Below are positions 13,979 to 22,364 of a stretch of 23,528 nucleotides of DNA, in pieces; the stretch's first letter is position 1; each line of letters opens with the position of its first letter. The stretch lies in NCBI GenBank assembly GCA_035623275.1, contig DASPTT010000137.1, positions 1 through 23,528 on the forward strand. Direction: 5' to 3'. This stretch comes from DASPTT01 sp035623275 (GTDB taxonomy: Bacteria; Actinomycetota; Acidimicrobiia; Acidimicrobiales; UBA8190). The notes beneath the pieces were generated by a model, which did no database searches, was not told the DNA's origin, and worked only from the letters and a program-made list of their open reading frames with translations. The translations under genes and the position numbers were made by a program.

Positions 13979-15331
13979 GTGGTTGGCGCACCCCGCTACG
14001 CGCACAACGGCCGGTTCTCCCTGGCCTACGAGGTGACGGGGGTGGGGACGCTGGACGTGCTCGAGCTCAACAACGGGACGTTCTTCTCCATCGACGACAC
14101 GGGCGACGAGCCGCGCTGGGAACGCTATGAGCGCCGGCTGGCGTCGTTCTGCCGGCTCGTCCGCTACGACCCGCTGGGGATCGGGATGTCCGACCCCTTG
14201 CCGTCCGGCGCGACGCCGACGCTCGAGGACCGGATGGCCGACGCCCTGGCGGTGCTGGACGCCGTCGGGGTCGAGCGGGCCGCGGTCATCGGTCCGGGGT
14301 TCGGTGCACACGTAGCGGTGATGCTGGCGGCGTCGCACCCGGAGCGGGTGCGGTCGTTGGTGCTCATCGGCGGGTCTGCTCGCTTCATCCGCGACGACGA
14401 CTACGAGATCGGCCACCCGCCGGAGCTCGTCACCGGCTGGTCGGACGCGCTGCAGGACACCGAGCGGGCGGAGGCGGTCCCCGAGGAGCTCGACGACGTG
14501 GCCATCCTGGCCCACGATCTGACCAAGGACGCGGCGTTCCGGGCCTGGTGGTCGCGCGCCTCGCGCCGGGGTGCCAGCCCGTCGACGGCCCGGACGATGT
14601 CGCGTTCGATCCAGGAGGCGGACGTGCGCTCGGTGCTCGGCGCCGTGGGCGTCCCCACCCTCGTCATCCACCGCCAGGGCGACGTGTCCGTGCCCCTCTC
14701 CCAGGGCCAGTACCTCGCGGACCACATCGTCGGTGCCAGGTTCGTCGTGTTGCCGGGGACATCGCACCTCCCGCACGCGGGCGACTTCGACGAGCTGGTC
14801 GACTGCGTCGAGGAGTTCCTGACCGGGACCCGCCGGGCGGCCGTGGCGGACCGGGTGCTGGCCACGGTGCTGTTCACCGACATCGTGGGGTCGACGGCCC
14901 GGCTCGCCGAGCTCGGCGACCGGCGATGGCGGGAGGTCCTCGACGCTCACGAGGCGATGGCACGGCGCCAGGTCGAGCGTTTCGGCGGCCGCCTCGTGCG
15001 CACCACCGGCGACGGCGTGCTCGCCATCTTCGACGGGCCGGCGCGTGCCGTCGGGTGCGCGCAGGCCATGGTGTCGGGGGCGTCCCAGCTCGGCATCGAG
15101 GTTCGGGCCGGCCTGCACACCGGGGAGATCGAGGTGCGGCCCGACGACATCGGGGGGATCGCGGTGCACATCGCTGCGCGCGTCGTCGATCTGGCGGGCG
15201 CGGGTGAAGTCCTCGTGACGCGCACCGTGGGCGATCTGGTGGCCGGCTCGGGGATCGCATTCGCGGCGCGCGGCACCCACGAGCTCCGCGGTGTCCCCAC
15301 GCCCTGGCCGCTCTTGGCGGTGGTCCAGTAG
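13979..15331 (+). CDS. Alpha/beta-hydrolase-class III adenylyl cyclase fusion
   Basis: A 450-aa product from GTG 13979 (SD weak). Residues ~10-280 follow the alpha/beta-hydrolase fold, with R-Y-D-P-L-G-I-G-M-S-D (62-72) and a late G-T-S-H-L-P-H (260-266). Its nucleophile elbow reads G-P-G-F-G (105-109), so the expected Ser is Gly107 and esterase activity is unlikely. Residues ~290-445 form a class III cyclase: F-T-D-I-V-G-S-T (Asp301) and T-T-G-D-G (Asp345) bind metal. The purine-selecting Lys is Arg341, Asp390 is kept, the transition-state Asn is His397 and Arg401 is kept. This domain order occurs in mycobacterial Rv1900c, where I recall His also replaces Asn. The N-terminal domain may sense a ligand. 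Confidence 0.88.
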   Translation: MVGAPRYAHNGRFSLAYEVTGVGTLDVLELNNGTFFSIDDTGDEPRWERYERRLASFCRLVRYDPLGIGMSDPLPSGATPTLEDRMADALAVLDAVGVERAAVIGPGFGAHVAVMLAASHPERVRSLVLIGGSARFIRDDDYEIGHPPELVTGWSDALQDTERAEAVPEELDDVAILAHDLTKDAAFRAWWSRASRRGASPSTARTMSRSIQEADVRSVLGAVGVPTLVIHRQGDVSVPLSQGQYLADHIVGARFVVLPGTSHLPHAGDFDELVDCVEEFLTGTRRAAVADRVLATVLFTDIVGSTARLAELGDRRWREVLDAHEAMARRQVERFGGRLVRTTGDGVLAIFDGPARAVGCAQAMVSGASQLGIEVRAGLHTGEIEVRPDDIGGIAVHIAARVVDLAGAGEVLVTRTVGDLVAGSGIAFAARGTHELRGVPTPWPLLAVVQ

Positions 15332-15368
15332 GCGCTCGGCCGAACACGACGGCGGAGGCCTCACGAGG

Positions 15369-16451
15369 TCAGGTCACGAGCCCCCGGCCGGTCACGAGCG
15401 GGAGGTCGAGCGCGCTGAGGAGCCCCGGTGCGGCCTCGACGACCGCTGGCACGGCATTGACGAGACGCATGGCCGTGGCCTTGAGGCCCCCGGTGTTGTG
15501 GTCGCCGTCGCTGCCGAGCAGCTGCAGGTCCAACGTGTAGGTGGGCTCGCCGCGCACGACGACGCGGTAGCAGCCCTGTCCGGCAGGCTGGGGCCAATCG
15601 GGCCCGAGGTCGTCACGAAGGCGGGTCACGTGCTCGAGGACGACCACCGGCCGGCCGCCGCGTATGCCGCGCACCTCGAAGCGCAGGGCGGCCGCGGTGC
15701 CCTTCTCGATCGTTCCCGAGGCGATCTCGAAGGTCTCGGGCGCGGGGAGACGCTCGTAGCACTCCTCGATCCCGTCGAGCTCGACGTCGAGGCCGGCCGC
15801 GATCTGCCGGACGACGCTGCCCCACGCCGTGGTGAGCACGGTGGGCTGGAGCAGCATCGGGACGTCCTCCAGCCGGCGGCCGAAGCCCATGATGTCGAAG
15901 AGCACCATCGCCTGGTCGTAGGTGGCGTAGTTGAGGATCTCGAGACAGCGCACCTCGTCGATACGCTCCGACACGGAGGTGAGCACCAGCGGCAGCCAGT
16001 CGTTGGCGAAGCCCGGGTCCACCCCGTTGACCCACAGCGACACCCCGGCGTCCAGGGCGGCCTGGCGCAGGGGCCCGAACATCTCCTCGGGAACGACGCC
16101 CTCCGGGAACTGCAGGAACACGGGCCCGCTCGACACCACGTTCACCCCGGCGCGGAGCAGCCGCTCGAGGTCGGCGAGGGCCTCGAAGAGCCGGTGGTCC
16201 GCCATCGCGGTGTGGACGATGCAGTCTGGGCGCAGGGCCAAGAGCGCCTCGACGTCGTCGGTGGCGGCGACGCCCAGGGTGCGACCGAGGTCGGCCAGCT
16301 CACCGGCGTCGCGTCCAACCTTGTCGGGGTTCGAGACCCACACGCCGACGAGCTCGAGGTCCGGTCGAGCGTCGATGCCTGCGATGGCGTTGCGGCCGAC
16401 GTTGCCGGTCGACCACTGGACGACCCGGTAGGTGCGGGACGGCGCGCTCAC
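15369..16451 (-). CDS. 2,4-diaminopentanoate-dehydrogenase-like NAD(P)-dependent oxidoreductase
   Basis: A 360-aa product from GTG 16451, whose start overlaps the upstream SDR stop (GTGA, 16451-16448). Residues 10-27 form a Rossmann start with W-S-T-G-N-V-G-R and an I-A-G-I helix; a dihydrodipicolinate-reductase-like N-domain continues through V-V-S-S-G-P. The second domain has G-V-D-P-G-F-A-N-D-W near 143-152, a phrase characteristic of the DapB-like amine-dehydrogenase group, with a C-terminal D-H-N-T-G-G-L-K. Such proteins in actinobacteria often accompany catabolic SDRs and P450s, and their substrates are mostly unknown. Confidence 0.8.
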   Translation of the reverse strand: MSAPSRTYRVVQWSTGNVGRNAIAGIDARPDLELVGVWVSNPDKVGRDAGELADLGRTLGVAATDDVEALLALRPDCIVHTAMADHRLFEALADLERLLRAGVNVVSSGPVFLQFPEGVVPEEMFGPLRQAALDAGVSLWVNGVDPGFANDWLPLVLTSVSERIDEVRCLEILNYATYDQAMVLFDIMGFGRRLEDVPMLLQPTVLTTAWGSVVRQIAAGLDVELDGIEECYERLPAPETFEIASGTIEKGTAAALRFEVRGIRGGRPVVVLEHVTRLRDDLGPDWPQPAGQGCYRVVVRGEPTYTLDLQLLGSDGDHNTGGLKATAMRLVNAVPAVVEAAPGLLSALDLPLVTGRGLVT

Positions 16452-17236
16452 AGATCCGGTATCCCCAGGTCGAGGTTCGGGCGGTCCAGGCCCCCGTCCA
16501 CTTCGATCACCTTGCCCGTGACGTAGCGGCCGGCGTCCGAGCTCAGGTACACCACGGCGGCGGCGATGTCCTCGGGCTCCCCGATGCGGTGCAACGGCGT
16601 GGCGTCCTCCATCACCCTGCGCAGGTCGTCGTCGGTCAGGACGACGTCCAACGCGCTGGTCGCGACCGACCCAACCGCGATGGCGTTGACCCGGATCCTG
16701 GGTGCGAGGTCGGTGGCGGCGAGCCGGGTGAAGTGGGCCAGGGCCGCCTTGGCGGTGCCGTAGGCGACGAAGCCGCGTCCCTGGAGCCGTCCCATGGCGC
16801 TGGAGATGCTCACCACCGAGCCGCCGCCGCCCTCGAGCATGAGCGGTACCGCGGCACGGGTCAGCGCATGGGCGGTGCCCACGTTGAAGTGGAACGCCTC
16901 CTCGAGAAAGCGCGGGGAGGTGTCGAGAAAGGGCCGGGGCATCGTCCCGCCGACGTTGTTCACCACGACGTCGAGCCGCCCGAACGTCTCGCGGGCGGCA
17001 TCGACCAGGCCGGCAACCGCGTCGAGGTCGTTGAGATCGGCGGGGACGACGAGGGCGCGCCGGCCGGCCTTGTCGACCATGGCGGCCACGTCCCGCAGCT
17101 GCTCCTCGGTGCGCGAAGAGATGACGACGTCCGCGCCCGCCTCCGCCAACCCGATGGCGGTGGCCGCCCCGATGCCGCGTCCGGCCCCGGTGACGACGGC
17201 GACCTGGTCGGTCAGGCGGAATCGATCCAAGATCAT
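16448..17236 (-). CDS. Short-chain dehydrogenase (FabG-like)
   Basis: A 262-aa product; ATG 17236 has AGGAGG eight bases upstream. It has the Rossmann T-G-A-G-R-G-I-G (16-23) and an S-S-R (40-42) after strand 2 that favours NADP(H). It also has N-N-V-G (93-96), S-I-S-S (143-146) and the catalytic Y-G-T-A-K (159-163). The C-terminal V-T-G-K-V-I-E-V-D-G-G-L is typical of classical SDRs. It is translationally coupled to the next oxidoreductase and lies in the P450 set, which suggests a shared catabolic route. The substrate is unknown. Confidence 0.9.
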   Translation of the reverse strand: MILDRFRLTDQVAVVTGAGRGIGAATAIGLAEAGADVVISSRTEEQLRDVAAMVDKAGRRALVVPADLNDLDAVAGLVDAARETFGRLDVVVNNVGGTMPRPFLDTSPRFLEEAFHFNVGTAHALTRAAVPLMLEGGGGSVVSISSAMGRLQGRGFVAYGTAKAALAHFTRLAATDLAPRIRVNAIAVGSVATSALDVVLTDDDLRRVMEDATPLHRIGEPEDIAAAVVYLSSDAGRYVTGKVIEVDGGLDRPNLDLGIPDL

Positions 17237-17270
17237 GGTGCTCCCCTCCTCAGCACTTGGCTGCCCGACG

Positions 17271-17381
17271 CTACAGGGCGACATCCTTGGCCGACACGAT
17301 CCGCTCTGGCCGGAGCCGCACGAGCAGCTCCCCGGGGGCGGCGTTGCGCCGCCCGTACGGCTCGGCGTGCTCGTCGCTCAT
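17271..17381 (-). CDS. Possible 36-aa small protein
   Basis: ATG 17381 is preceded on the minus strand by GAGGG with an eight-base spacing, and the frame ends at TAG 17271-17273. The product is hydrophilic with the segment L-V-R-L-R-P-E-R-I-V. It lies in the 215-base gap between the PPOX and SDR genes and could be a leader peptide or simply chance. No homolog is recognised. Confidence 0.25.
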   Translation of the reverse strand: MSDEHAEPYGRRNAAPGELLVRLRPERIVSAKDVAL

Positions 17382-17451
17382 GGCGCGACCCTCGAGGACC
17401 ACCGTCGACGAGCCGTCGCCAGCTTGCCCGTGTGTAGCGGACGACGGCCTC

Positions 17452-18012
17452 CTAGGCGCCGGGGCGGGTCGAAGGGAGCCCGAGCTTGCGGTGGTCCCAG
17501 GTCACCACCCGGTCCACGTGGACCTTGATGACGACCCGTTTGTTGAGCATGGTCTCCACGAACGGCCGGAGCTCATCCGTGAACGGTGCGTAGTAGCGCT
17601 CGAAGAGGTTCACGCCGAGGGTCCACATCCGATCGGGCTCCTCGACGATCTCGGCGCGCCCCACCAGCTCGACGCCGCGGAGCTCCTCGTAGTAGTCCCC
17701 GTCCTCGGCCATGCAGGTGATGGAGGGATTGCGCCGGAGGTTCCGGACTTTCTGCGACTTGGCCTTGGTCTCGAATGCGATACATCCCTCGAGGAACCCG
17801 TACCACATGGCCACTGCGTGGATGGACCCGTCGTGGTTGATGGAGCACAGGGTCACCGGCCGGCGCTCGTTGAGGAAGGCGTCGACCTCCTCTTCCGACA
17901 TCCGGATCTGCGCGCGCTGGTTGACGCCGTGGCCCATCTGGCCCGTGGGCCCTGTGGTCTGGCCCGTGTCCTGCCCCGTGTCCTGGCCCGTCGGCCCCGT
18001 GGTCTGGCTCAT
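17452..18012 (-). CDS. Pyridoxamine-5'-phosphate-oxidase-like split-barrel protein (F420/FMN family)
   Basis: A 186-aa product from ATG 18012, with AGGAG upstream. The first ~28 residues are a Gly/Gln/Thr/Asp repeat. The rest is the split beta-barrel: M-S-E-E-E-V-D-A-F-L, then V-T-L-C-S-I-N-H-D-G-S-I-H-A-V-A-M-W-Y-G, the K-A-K-S-Q-K-V-R-N-L-R-R-N-P segment that binds the cofactor phosphate, and G-R-A-E-I-V. In actinobacteria this pattern often uses F420 or FMN; the cofactor cannot be fixed from sequence. It lies 41 bases downstream of a P450 on the same strand and may reduce an intermediate of the same pathway. Confidence 0.82.
   Translation of the reverse strand: MSQTTGPTGQDTGQDTGQTTGPTGQMGHGVNQRAQIRMSEEEVDAFLNERRPVTLCSINHDGSIHAVAMWYGFLEGCIAFETKAKSQKVRNLRRNPSITCMAEDGDYYEELRGVELVGRAEIVEEPDRMWTLGVNLFERYYAPFTDELRPFVETMLNKRVVIKVHVDRVVTWDHRKLGLPSTRPGA
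17936..18009. repeat. 12-15-bp degenerate repeats in the PPOX N-terminus
   Basis: Repeats of CCCGTGTCCTG and CCCGTGGTCTGG type encode alternating T-G-Q, D-T-G-Q and T-T-G-P units on the minus strand. All indels keep the frame. Confidence 0.7.
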
Positions 18013-18053
18013 CACCTGCTCCTGTGTCCCGGCCCTGTCCCGGCGGCGGGACT

Positions 18054-19244
18054 CTACGCGCTGGCCCGGATGGGCAGCGATTCGAAACGGCGGGTGAACG
18101 GTCCGGGTGCCACCTTCCCCTCCGCGGCGTCGGCGGTGAAGTTCGGGACACGGCGCAGGAGTTCCTCGACCACCACACGGCCCTGGAGCCTGGCCGCCGC
18201 CGCGCCGAGGCAGTGGTGGGGACCGGAGCCGAACGTCAGCATTCGGTCGATGCGCCGGGTGACGTCGAGGCGGTCGGCGGAGGGACCGAATTCCCGGGGG
18301 TCGCGGTTGGCCGACGCGTAGAGGAGGTGGACCTTGGTGTCGGCCGGCAGGTCGACACCGAGCACGGCGGTGGGCCGGGTGACCGTCCGGGAAAGGCCCT
18401 GGACGGGGGAGGTCATCCGCAGGAGCTCCTCGACCGCCCCCGGCACGCGATCTGGTTCGTCGACAAGCCGGCGACGCTGCGCCGGGTGCTCGGTCAACAG
18501 TGCGGCCGACCCGCCGAGGAGCCCCGCGGCCGTGTCGTTCCCGCCGGCGATCATGACGAAGCAGAACCCGAGGACTTCATCGACGGTCAGGGGCCGGCCG
18601 TCGATCTCGGAGCGGACCAGGACGGACACCATGTCGTCTCCCGGGTCGCGGCGACGGCGTTCCGCCAGGTCGGAGAAGTAGGCGTAGAGGTCGCCGACCG
18701 CCTCTGCCGCGTCGCGCACCACGCTGCCGCCCGCATTGGCCTGCACGATGGCGCTGCTCCACCCACCGAAGCGGTCCCGGTCGGTCTCGGGAACACCAAG
18801 GTAGGCGGCGACGACGTACCCGGGCAGGGGCCCGGCCACCTCCTCGACGAAGTCCGCATCCCCTGCCTCGCGGATCCGCTCGACCCGCTCGACCACGAAG
18901 GCGCGTACCGACGCCTCCAGCGCCGCCACGGCTCGCGGCGTGAACATCTGGTTGACCAGCCGCCGGAACACGGTGTGGCGCGGCCGGTCCATCATCACCA
19001 GGGTGGGGGCCAGACCGAGCTTGACGATCTCGTCCTCCTCGTAGGTCAGGCCCTGGGCCGAGGAGAAGGTGGCGGTGTCGTTGGCCGCGGCGAAGACATC
19101 GGCGAACCGGGAGAGGACCCAGAACTCGCCCTCGCCGTGCTCGACCCGGAACACGGGCGCCTCGTTCCGCAAACGCTCGTAGACGGGGTAGGGGTTCCTC
19201 CAGATCTCGGGATCAGCGGGGTGGTAGTGCAGCAGGTCGCTCAT
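18054..19244 (-). CDS. Cytochrome P450
   Basis: A 396-aa soluble bacterial P450 from ATG 19244, chosen because it overlaps the GNAT stop (ATGA). It has the I-helix A-G-G-N-D-T-A (233-239) with the acid/Thr pair, ExxR at Glu273-Arg276, and the heme loop F-G-S-G-P-H-H-C-L-G (338-347) with Cys345 as thiolate ligand. D-R-P-R-H-T-V-F-R-R is the usual C-helix region. No ferredoxin or reductase gene is adjacent. The substrate is unknown, and it is only distantly similar to the second P450 here. Confidence 0.93.
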   Translation of the reverse strand: MSDLLHYHPADPEIWRNPYPVYERLRNEAPVFRVEHGEGEFWVLSRFADVFAAANDTATFSSAQGLTYEEDEIVKLGLAPTLVMMDRPRHTVFRRLVNQMFTPRAVAALEASVRAFVVERVERIREAGDADFVEEVAGPLPGYVVAAYLGVPETDRDRFGGWSSAIVQANAGGSVVRDAAEAVGDLYAYFSDLAERRRRDPGDDMVSVLVRSEIDGRPLTVDEVLGFCFVMIAGGNDTAAGLLGGSAALLTEHPAQRRRLVDEPDRVPGAVEELLRMTSPVQGLSRTVTRPTAVLGVDLPADTKVHLLYASANRDPREFGPSADRLDVTRRIDRMLTFGSGPHHCLGAAAARLQGRVVVEELLRRVPNFTADAAEGKVAPGPFTRRFESLPIRASA

Positions 19245-19798
19245 GCTGATCGCGTCCGCCCGGACCGGTGCTCCTCGGCCGTGATCCACCAGATGTCGTG
19301 GGGCGCGTCGGGGAGATGCGACAGGACGCGGGCCTCTCGTTTCGTCAGCCCGAGACGGGTGGCGACCGCCTGCGAGCGGTGGTTCTCCGGGAGGATGACG
19401 CTGCACACGCGCTCGGCACCCAGGTCGTCGAAGGCGTAGTCCAGGGAGCGTTGGCCCGCCTCGGAGGCATACCCCTTCCCCCAGTGTCCGGGGTCCAAGG
19501 CCCAGCCGACCTCCAGGCCGGGCCACCCGGCCCGGTGCGGACGGTGCAGGCCGGCCCGGCCCACGAACATCCCCGTCGCCTTCTCCTCGAGCGCCCACTG
19601 CCCGCTGCCGCGCAGCGCCCACTGGCCCAGCCACAGCGCCATCGACGACCAGACGTCGTCAGGGCCGACGTCGTCGGCGAGGTGGAGGGCTTCGCGCAGC
19701 TCGGTCGTCCGGTACATGGCGGTGAACGCGTCGATATCGGACTCGGTGAAAGGACGGAGGAGCAGGCGAGCCGTTTCGAGTGTGGGGCAGGCGGTCAG
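19241..19798 (-). CDS. GNAT acetyltransferase (RimJ/RimL-like), probable CTG start
   Basis: The first ATG (19717) would drop strand 1. In frame upstream, the bases encode L-E-T-A-R-L-L-L-R-P-F-T-E-S-D-I-D-A-F, the standard N-terminus of RimJ/RimL GNATs. Upstream of 19717 I found no ATG, GTG or TTG in this frame as far as I traced it (back to about 19839, inside the P450), so CTG 19798, which overlaps the P450 TGA as CTGA, is chosen (185 aa). The acetyl-CoA loop is P-G-H-W-G-K-G-Y-A and the later motif N-H-R-S-Q-A-V-A-T-R-L-G-L. The substrate is unknown. It is wedged between two P450 genes, overlapping each by four bases. Confidence 0.8.
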   Translation of the reverse strand: MTACPTLETARLLLRPFTESDIDAFTAMYRTTELREALHLADDVGPDDVWSSMALWLGQWALRGSGQWALEEKATGMFVGRAGLHRPHRAGWPGLEVGWALDPGHWGKGYASEAGQRSLDYAFDDLGAERVCSVILPENHRSQAVATRLGLTKREARVLSHLPDAPHDIWWITAEEHRSGRTRSA

Positions 19799-21084
19799 GA
19801 CGTCCCGATCCCCCCGAGGTCGAACTCGAGGTGCTTGATGCCGTTGATGAAGTTGGACTTGAGTTGATCGGGCGGCGAGACGGCCCGGATACCCGGCGCC
19901 CGGGTGAGCAGTTCGCGGAACATGACCGAGATCTCGCGCCGTGCCAGATGCGCCCCCAGGCAGAAGTGGGGGCCCGCGGCGCCGAACCCGATGTGAGGGT
20001 TGGGGGAGCGGCGGACGTCGAAGTCGTAGGGGTCCTCGAACACGTCCTCGTCACGGTTCGCGGAGTTGTAGAAGATGATGACCTTGTCGTCGGTCGTGAA
20101 CTCGTGACCCGAGAGGACCGTCGGCTGGGTCACGGTCCGGCGCATGAAGATGACGGGGGAGGCCCAGCGCACGATCTCCTCGACCGCCGTCGGGGTCACG
20201 CCGTCGATGTCGGCGAGCCACGCCGCCCGCTGCTCCGGCTGCTCGGTCAGCGCCAGGAGCCCGTGGTTGATCGCGGTTCGGGTGGTCTCGTTGCCCGCCA
20301 CCAGCAGGAGGAGGAAGAACGAGCACAGCTCGGAGTGGGTGAGCGCCTCGCCGTCGACGTTTGCGTGAAGCAGCGCTGAGGTGAGGTCGTCCGTGGGGTG
20401 CTCCATCCGGGAGGTCGCGAGCTCGTCCATGAGCGCGTTCAAAGAGGTGATGGCACTCATGAGCAAGAGCGTCGGGTCCTGGTCCAGCGGGAAGAACTCC
20501 TCGTCGCCACCGCCGAGCAAGATGTTGGTCGCCTGCAGGACGGTGTCGTACTGGGACTCGGGCACGCCCATCATGTCGCAGATGATCTTGAGAGGGAGCC
20601 GGGCTGCCACCATGGGGACGAAGTCCCCGCCCCCGGCGGCGATCGCCTCGTCGACGATCTGGGCCGCGATCCGCTGGACCGAGTCCTCCAGGTCCTTGAC
20701 CATGCGAGGGTTGAACGACGCCGACACGATCCGTCGCAGCCGGGAGTGACGCGGGTCGTCCATGTTGATCATCGAGCCCAGGAACTCCAGGAACTCGACG
20801 GGCATGTCGAGGATGGTCGTACCTGATTTCCCGGAGCAGTACAGCTCAGGGTGCCGGCTGATCTCGGTGATGTCGGCGTGGCGGGTGATGGCGTAGTAGC
20901 CGGGGCCCTTGGTCAGCGGGATGGCGGTGTCGGGGAGCTCGGGCTCCTGGTAGAAGGCGATTGGGCGCTCAGCCCGCAACGTCCGGAAGGCCGCCTCCCG
21001 CACCGAATAGGGCTGAGCCCAGAACTCGAAGTCCGACAAGTTGATGTCGTCGAGCGGCATCCGGTCCATCGCGGTCGTGGTCAC
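19795..21084 (-). CDS. Cytochrome P450, CYP124/125/142-like
   Basis: A 429-aa product from GTG 21084, with AAGGGGGA upstream. It has the C-helix region M-D-D-P-R-H-S-R-L-R-R, I-helix A-G-N-E-T-T (263-268), ExxR Glu303-Arg306 and heme loop F-G-A-A-G-P-H-F-C-L-G (367-377) with Cys375. The stretch F-M-R-R-T-V-T-Q and N-S-A-N-R-D-E-D-V-F resembles mycobacterial CYP124/125/142, which oxidise the terminal methyl of sterol or branched-lipid side chains; this is similarity by eye, not a proven substrate. It heads the minus-strand set. Confidence 0.92.
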   Translation of the reverse strand: MTTTAMDRMPLDDINLSDFEFWAQPYSVREAAFRTLRAERPIAFYQEPELPDTAIPLTKGPGYYAITRHADITEISRHPELYCSGKSGTTILDMPVEFLEFLGSMINMDDPRHSRLRRIVSASFNPRMVKDLEDSVQRIAAQIVDEAIAAGGGDFVPMVAARLPLKIICDMMGVPESQYDTVLQATNILLGGGDEEFFPLDQDPTLLLMSAITSLNALMDELATSRMEHPTDDLTSALLHANVDGEALTHSELCSFFLLLLVAGNETTRTAINHGLLALTEQPEQRAAWLADIDGVTPTAVEEIVRWASPVIFMRRTVTQPTVLSGHEFTTDDKVIIFYNSANRDEDVFEDPYDFDVRRSPNPHIGFGAAGPHFCLGAHLARREISVMFRELLTRAPGIRAVSPPDQLKSNFINGIKHLEFDLGGIGTS

Positions 21085-21629
21085 GTCACGGTCCCCCTTC
21101 TTGGGCCGATCGGCTCGGCCGGCACCGGCCGGCAGGACCGCCTCATCCTTCCACCGCACCAGGTCCACCTGCACGTTTGCCCAGTGGAACGTTCCGCAGC
21201 CGGCCGGGCAGATGCAGGCCTCGGCTGCAGCTTCGCAGCGTCGCGGGGACTCGCACGCTGGTCGTTTGTCGGGGGGCAAGGTCCCCAGCAAGGTTCTCGT
21301 CAGGTTTGCCGCGAGCGGCTACCGGCACACTCCGTCCGTGAACCGCCTGGCAAGCGCGCCTCGTCTGGGACATTGGCACGGCCACCTCCACGGCCCGGGT
21401 GCGCGGTGCGTGCTCGGGACGCGAGCCATGGGCGCGCCCAGGCGGTTCACCGGACGATTGACCGCGGGAAACGTTGCGTGGTCCAGATGCGTCATGAAGC
21501 GAGCAGGCCAACCGCAGATCGCGCGCAAGACGGGTCGCGGTCGTACGTTCCGCATCCCTCGACGCACATCTCGAGGCATTGCACAGACGGCGACGAGTAG
21601 GGGAAGCGAAGTGTGAGTGGGAGCGTGCA
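21085..21629. other. 545-base noncoding gap between the P450 set and the Tad locus
   Basis: Open frames on both strands are Arg/Pro-rich with no SD. It holds a long imperfect inverted repeat (21333-21456, listed separately) and a small hairpin CCTCGA-TCGAGG at 21557-21576. Promoters for both flanking units must lie here, but no convincing -35/-10 pair was identified. Confidence 0.5.
21333..21456. repeat. Long imperfect inverted repeat
   Basis: CGTCCGTGAACCGCCTGG (21333-21350) is the near-exact reverse complement of CCAGGCGGTTCACCGGACG (21438-21456), differing by one extra C. The arms extend into GCGCGCC on the left (21354-21360) and GGCGCGC on the right (21431-21437), with three bases unpaired. 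About 70 bases lie between the arms. Confidence 0.75.
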
Positions 21630-22364
21630 ATGAAGCCCTTGTTGTTGGTGGGGGCGCTCGGCGCGGCGGCCGGGGTGACGGGCGGTTCGGTGGTTGCCTA
21701 CGGGTCGCCGGCACCCCGGAATGGCGCCGAATCCTCGACATTCGGCGGCCCACCCGCGACCGGGCGTCTAGCCACGGGCCCGGCCACCGTCCCGACCGAG
21801 ACAGTTCCCACGGGCGTGTTTCCGACGGGTCAACCGCCGACAACGGTCTCGCCGGTGGAGATGGCCGCCGATGCCGCTGCGACTCCCCTGCTCCCGTCAC
21901 CCGTGGTGGAGACCAATCCGGCCGGTACGACCTATGTCGGGTTCCCGACGTGGCTTTGGGTCCTCCCGGCTTCTTGGCAGACGAAGTCCGTGGCCACCGT
22001 CTTCGACGGAACCCCCTTGCTGGTCACCGTGGTTCCCGAGCGGGTGACGTGGTCGATGGGTGACCGGACGACCCTCGTCTGCGAGGGACCAGGGGTGCCG
22101 TTCGACCCCTGGGCCGGATCGGGGCAGACGACGTACTGCGCCCATAGGTACTCGTCTTCTTCCGCGGGACAGGCGAGCCCGGACGGTGACACCAACGATC
22201 GGGCCTACGACGTTGAGGCCACGGTGCAGTGGGACGTCCAGTGGACGGGCCCCACCGGTTCGGGCCAGGGTGCCGTCCCCCTCGAGATGGCCGGATCGAC
22301 GCAGCTGCGAGTCGAGCAGATCCAGTCCATCGACGTCGAACCGTCGGGGGGACCGCTTCGATGA
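21630..22364 (+). CDS. Secreted PKD-like protein of actinobacterial Tad loci
   Basis: A 244-aa product; ATG 21630 follows GGGAG. A hydrophobic signal segment (4-24) precedes a Pro/Thr/Gly-rich linker to about 75. The domain then has T-T-Y-V-G-F-P-T-W-L-W-V, V-T-W-S-M-G-D and a Cys pair in L-V-C-E-G-P-G-V-P-F and T-T-Y-C-A-H-R-Y, presumably a disulfide, ending in V-E-Q-I-Q-S-I-D-V. This layout matches a protein commonly encoded with Tad/Flp genes in actinobacteria, whose role is not known to me. It overlaps the SAF gene start by four bases (ATGA). Confidence 0.7.
   Translation: MKPLLLVGALGAAAGVTGGSVVAYGSPAPRNGAESSTFGGPPATGRLATGPATVPTETVPTGVFPTGQPPTTVSPVEMAADAAATPLLPSPVVETNPAGTTYVGFPTWLWVLPASWQTKSVATVFDGTPLLVTVVPERVTWSMGDRTTLVCEGPGVPFDPWAGSGQTTYCAHRYSSSSAGQASPDGDTNDRAYDVEATVQWDVQWTGPTGSGQGAVPLEMAGSTQLRVEQIQSIDVEPSGGPLR

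Noticed and set aside
21085..21291. Cys-rich N-terminal extension of the second P450
   Set aside because: No P450 has such an extension in my knowledge, and GTG 21084 has a good SD.
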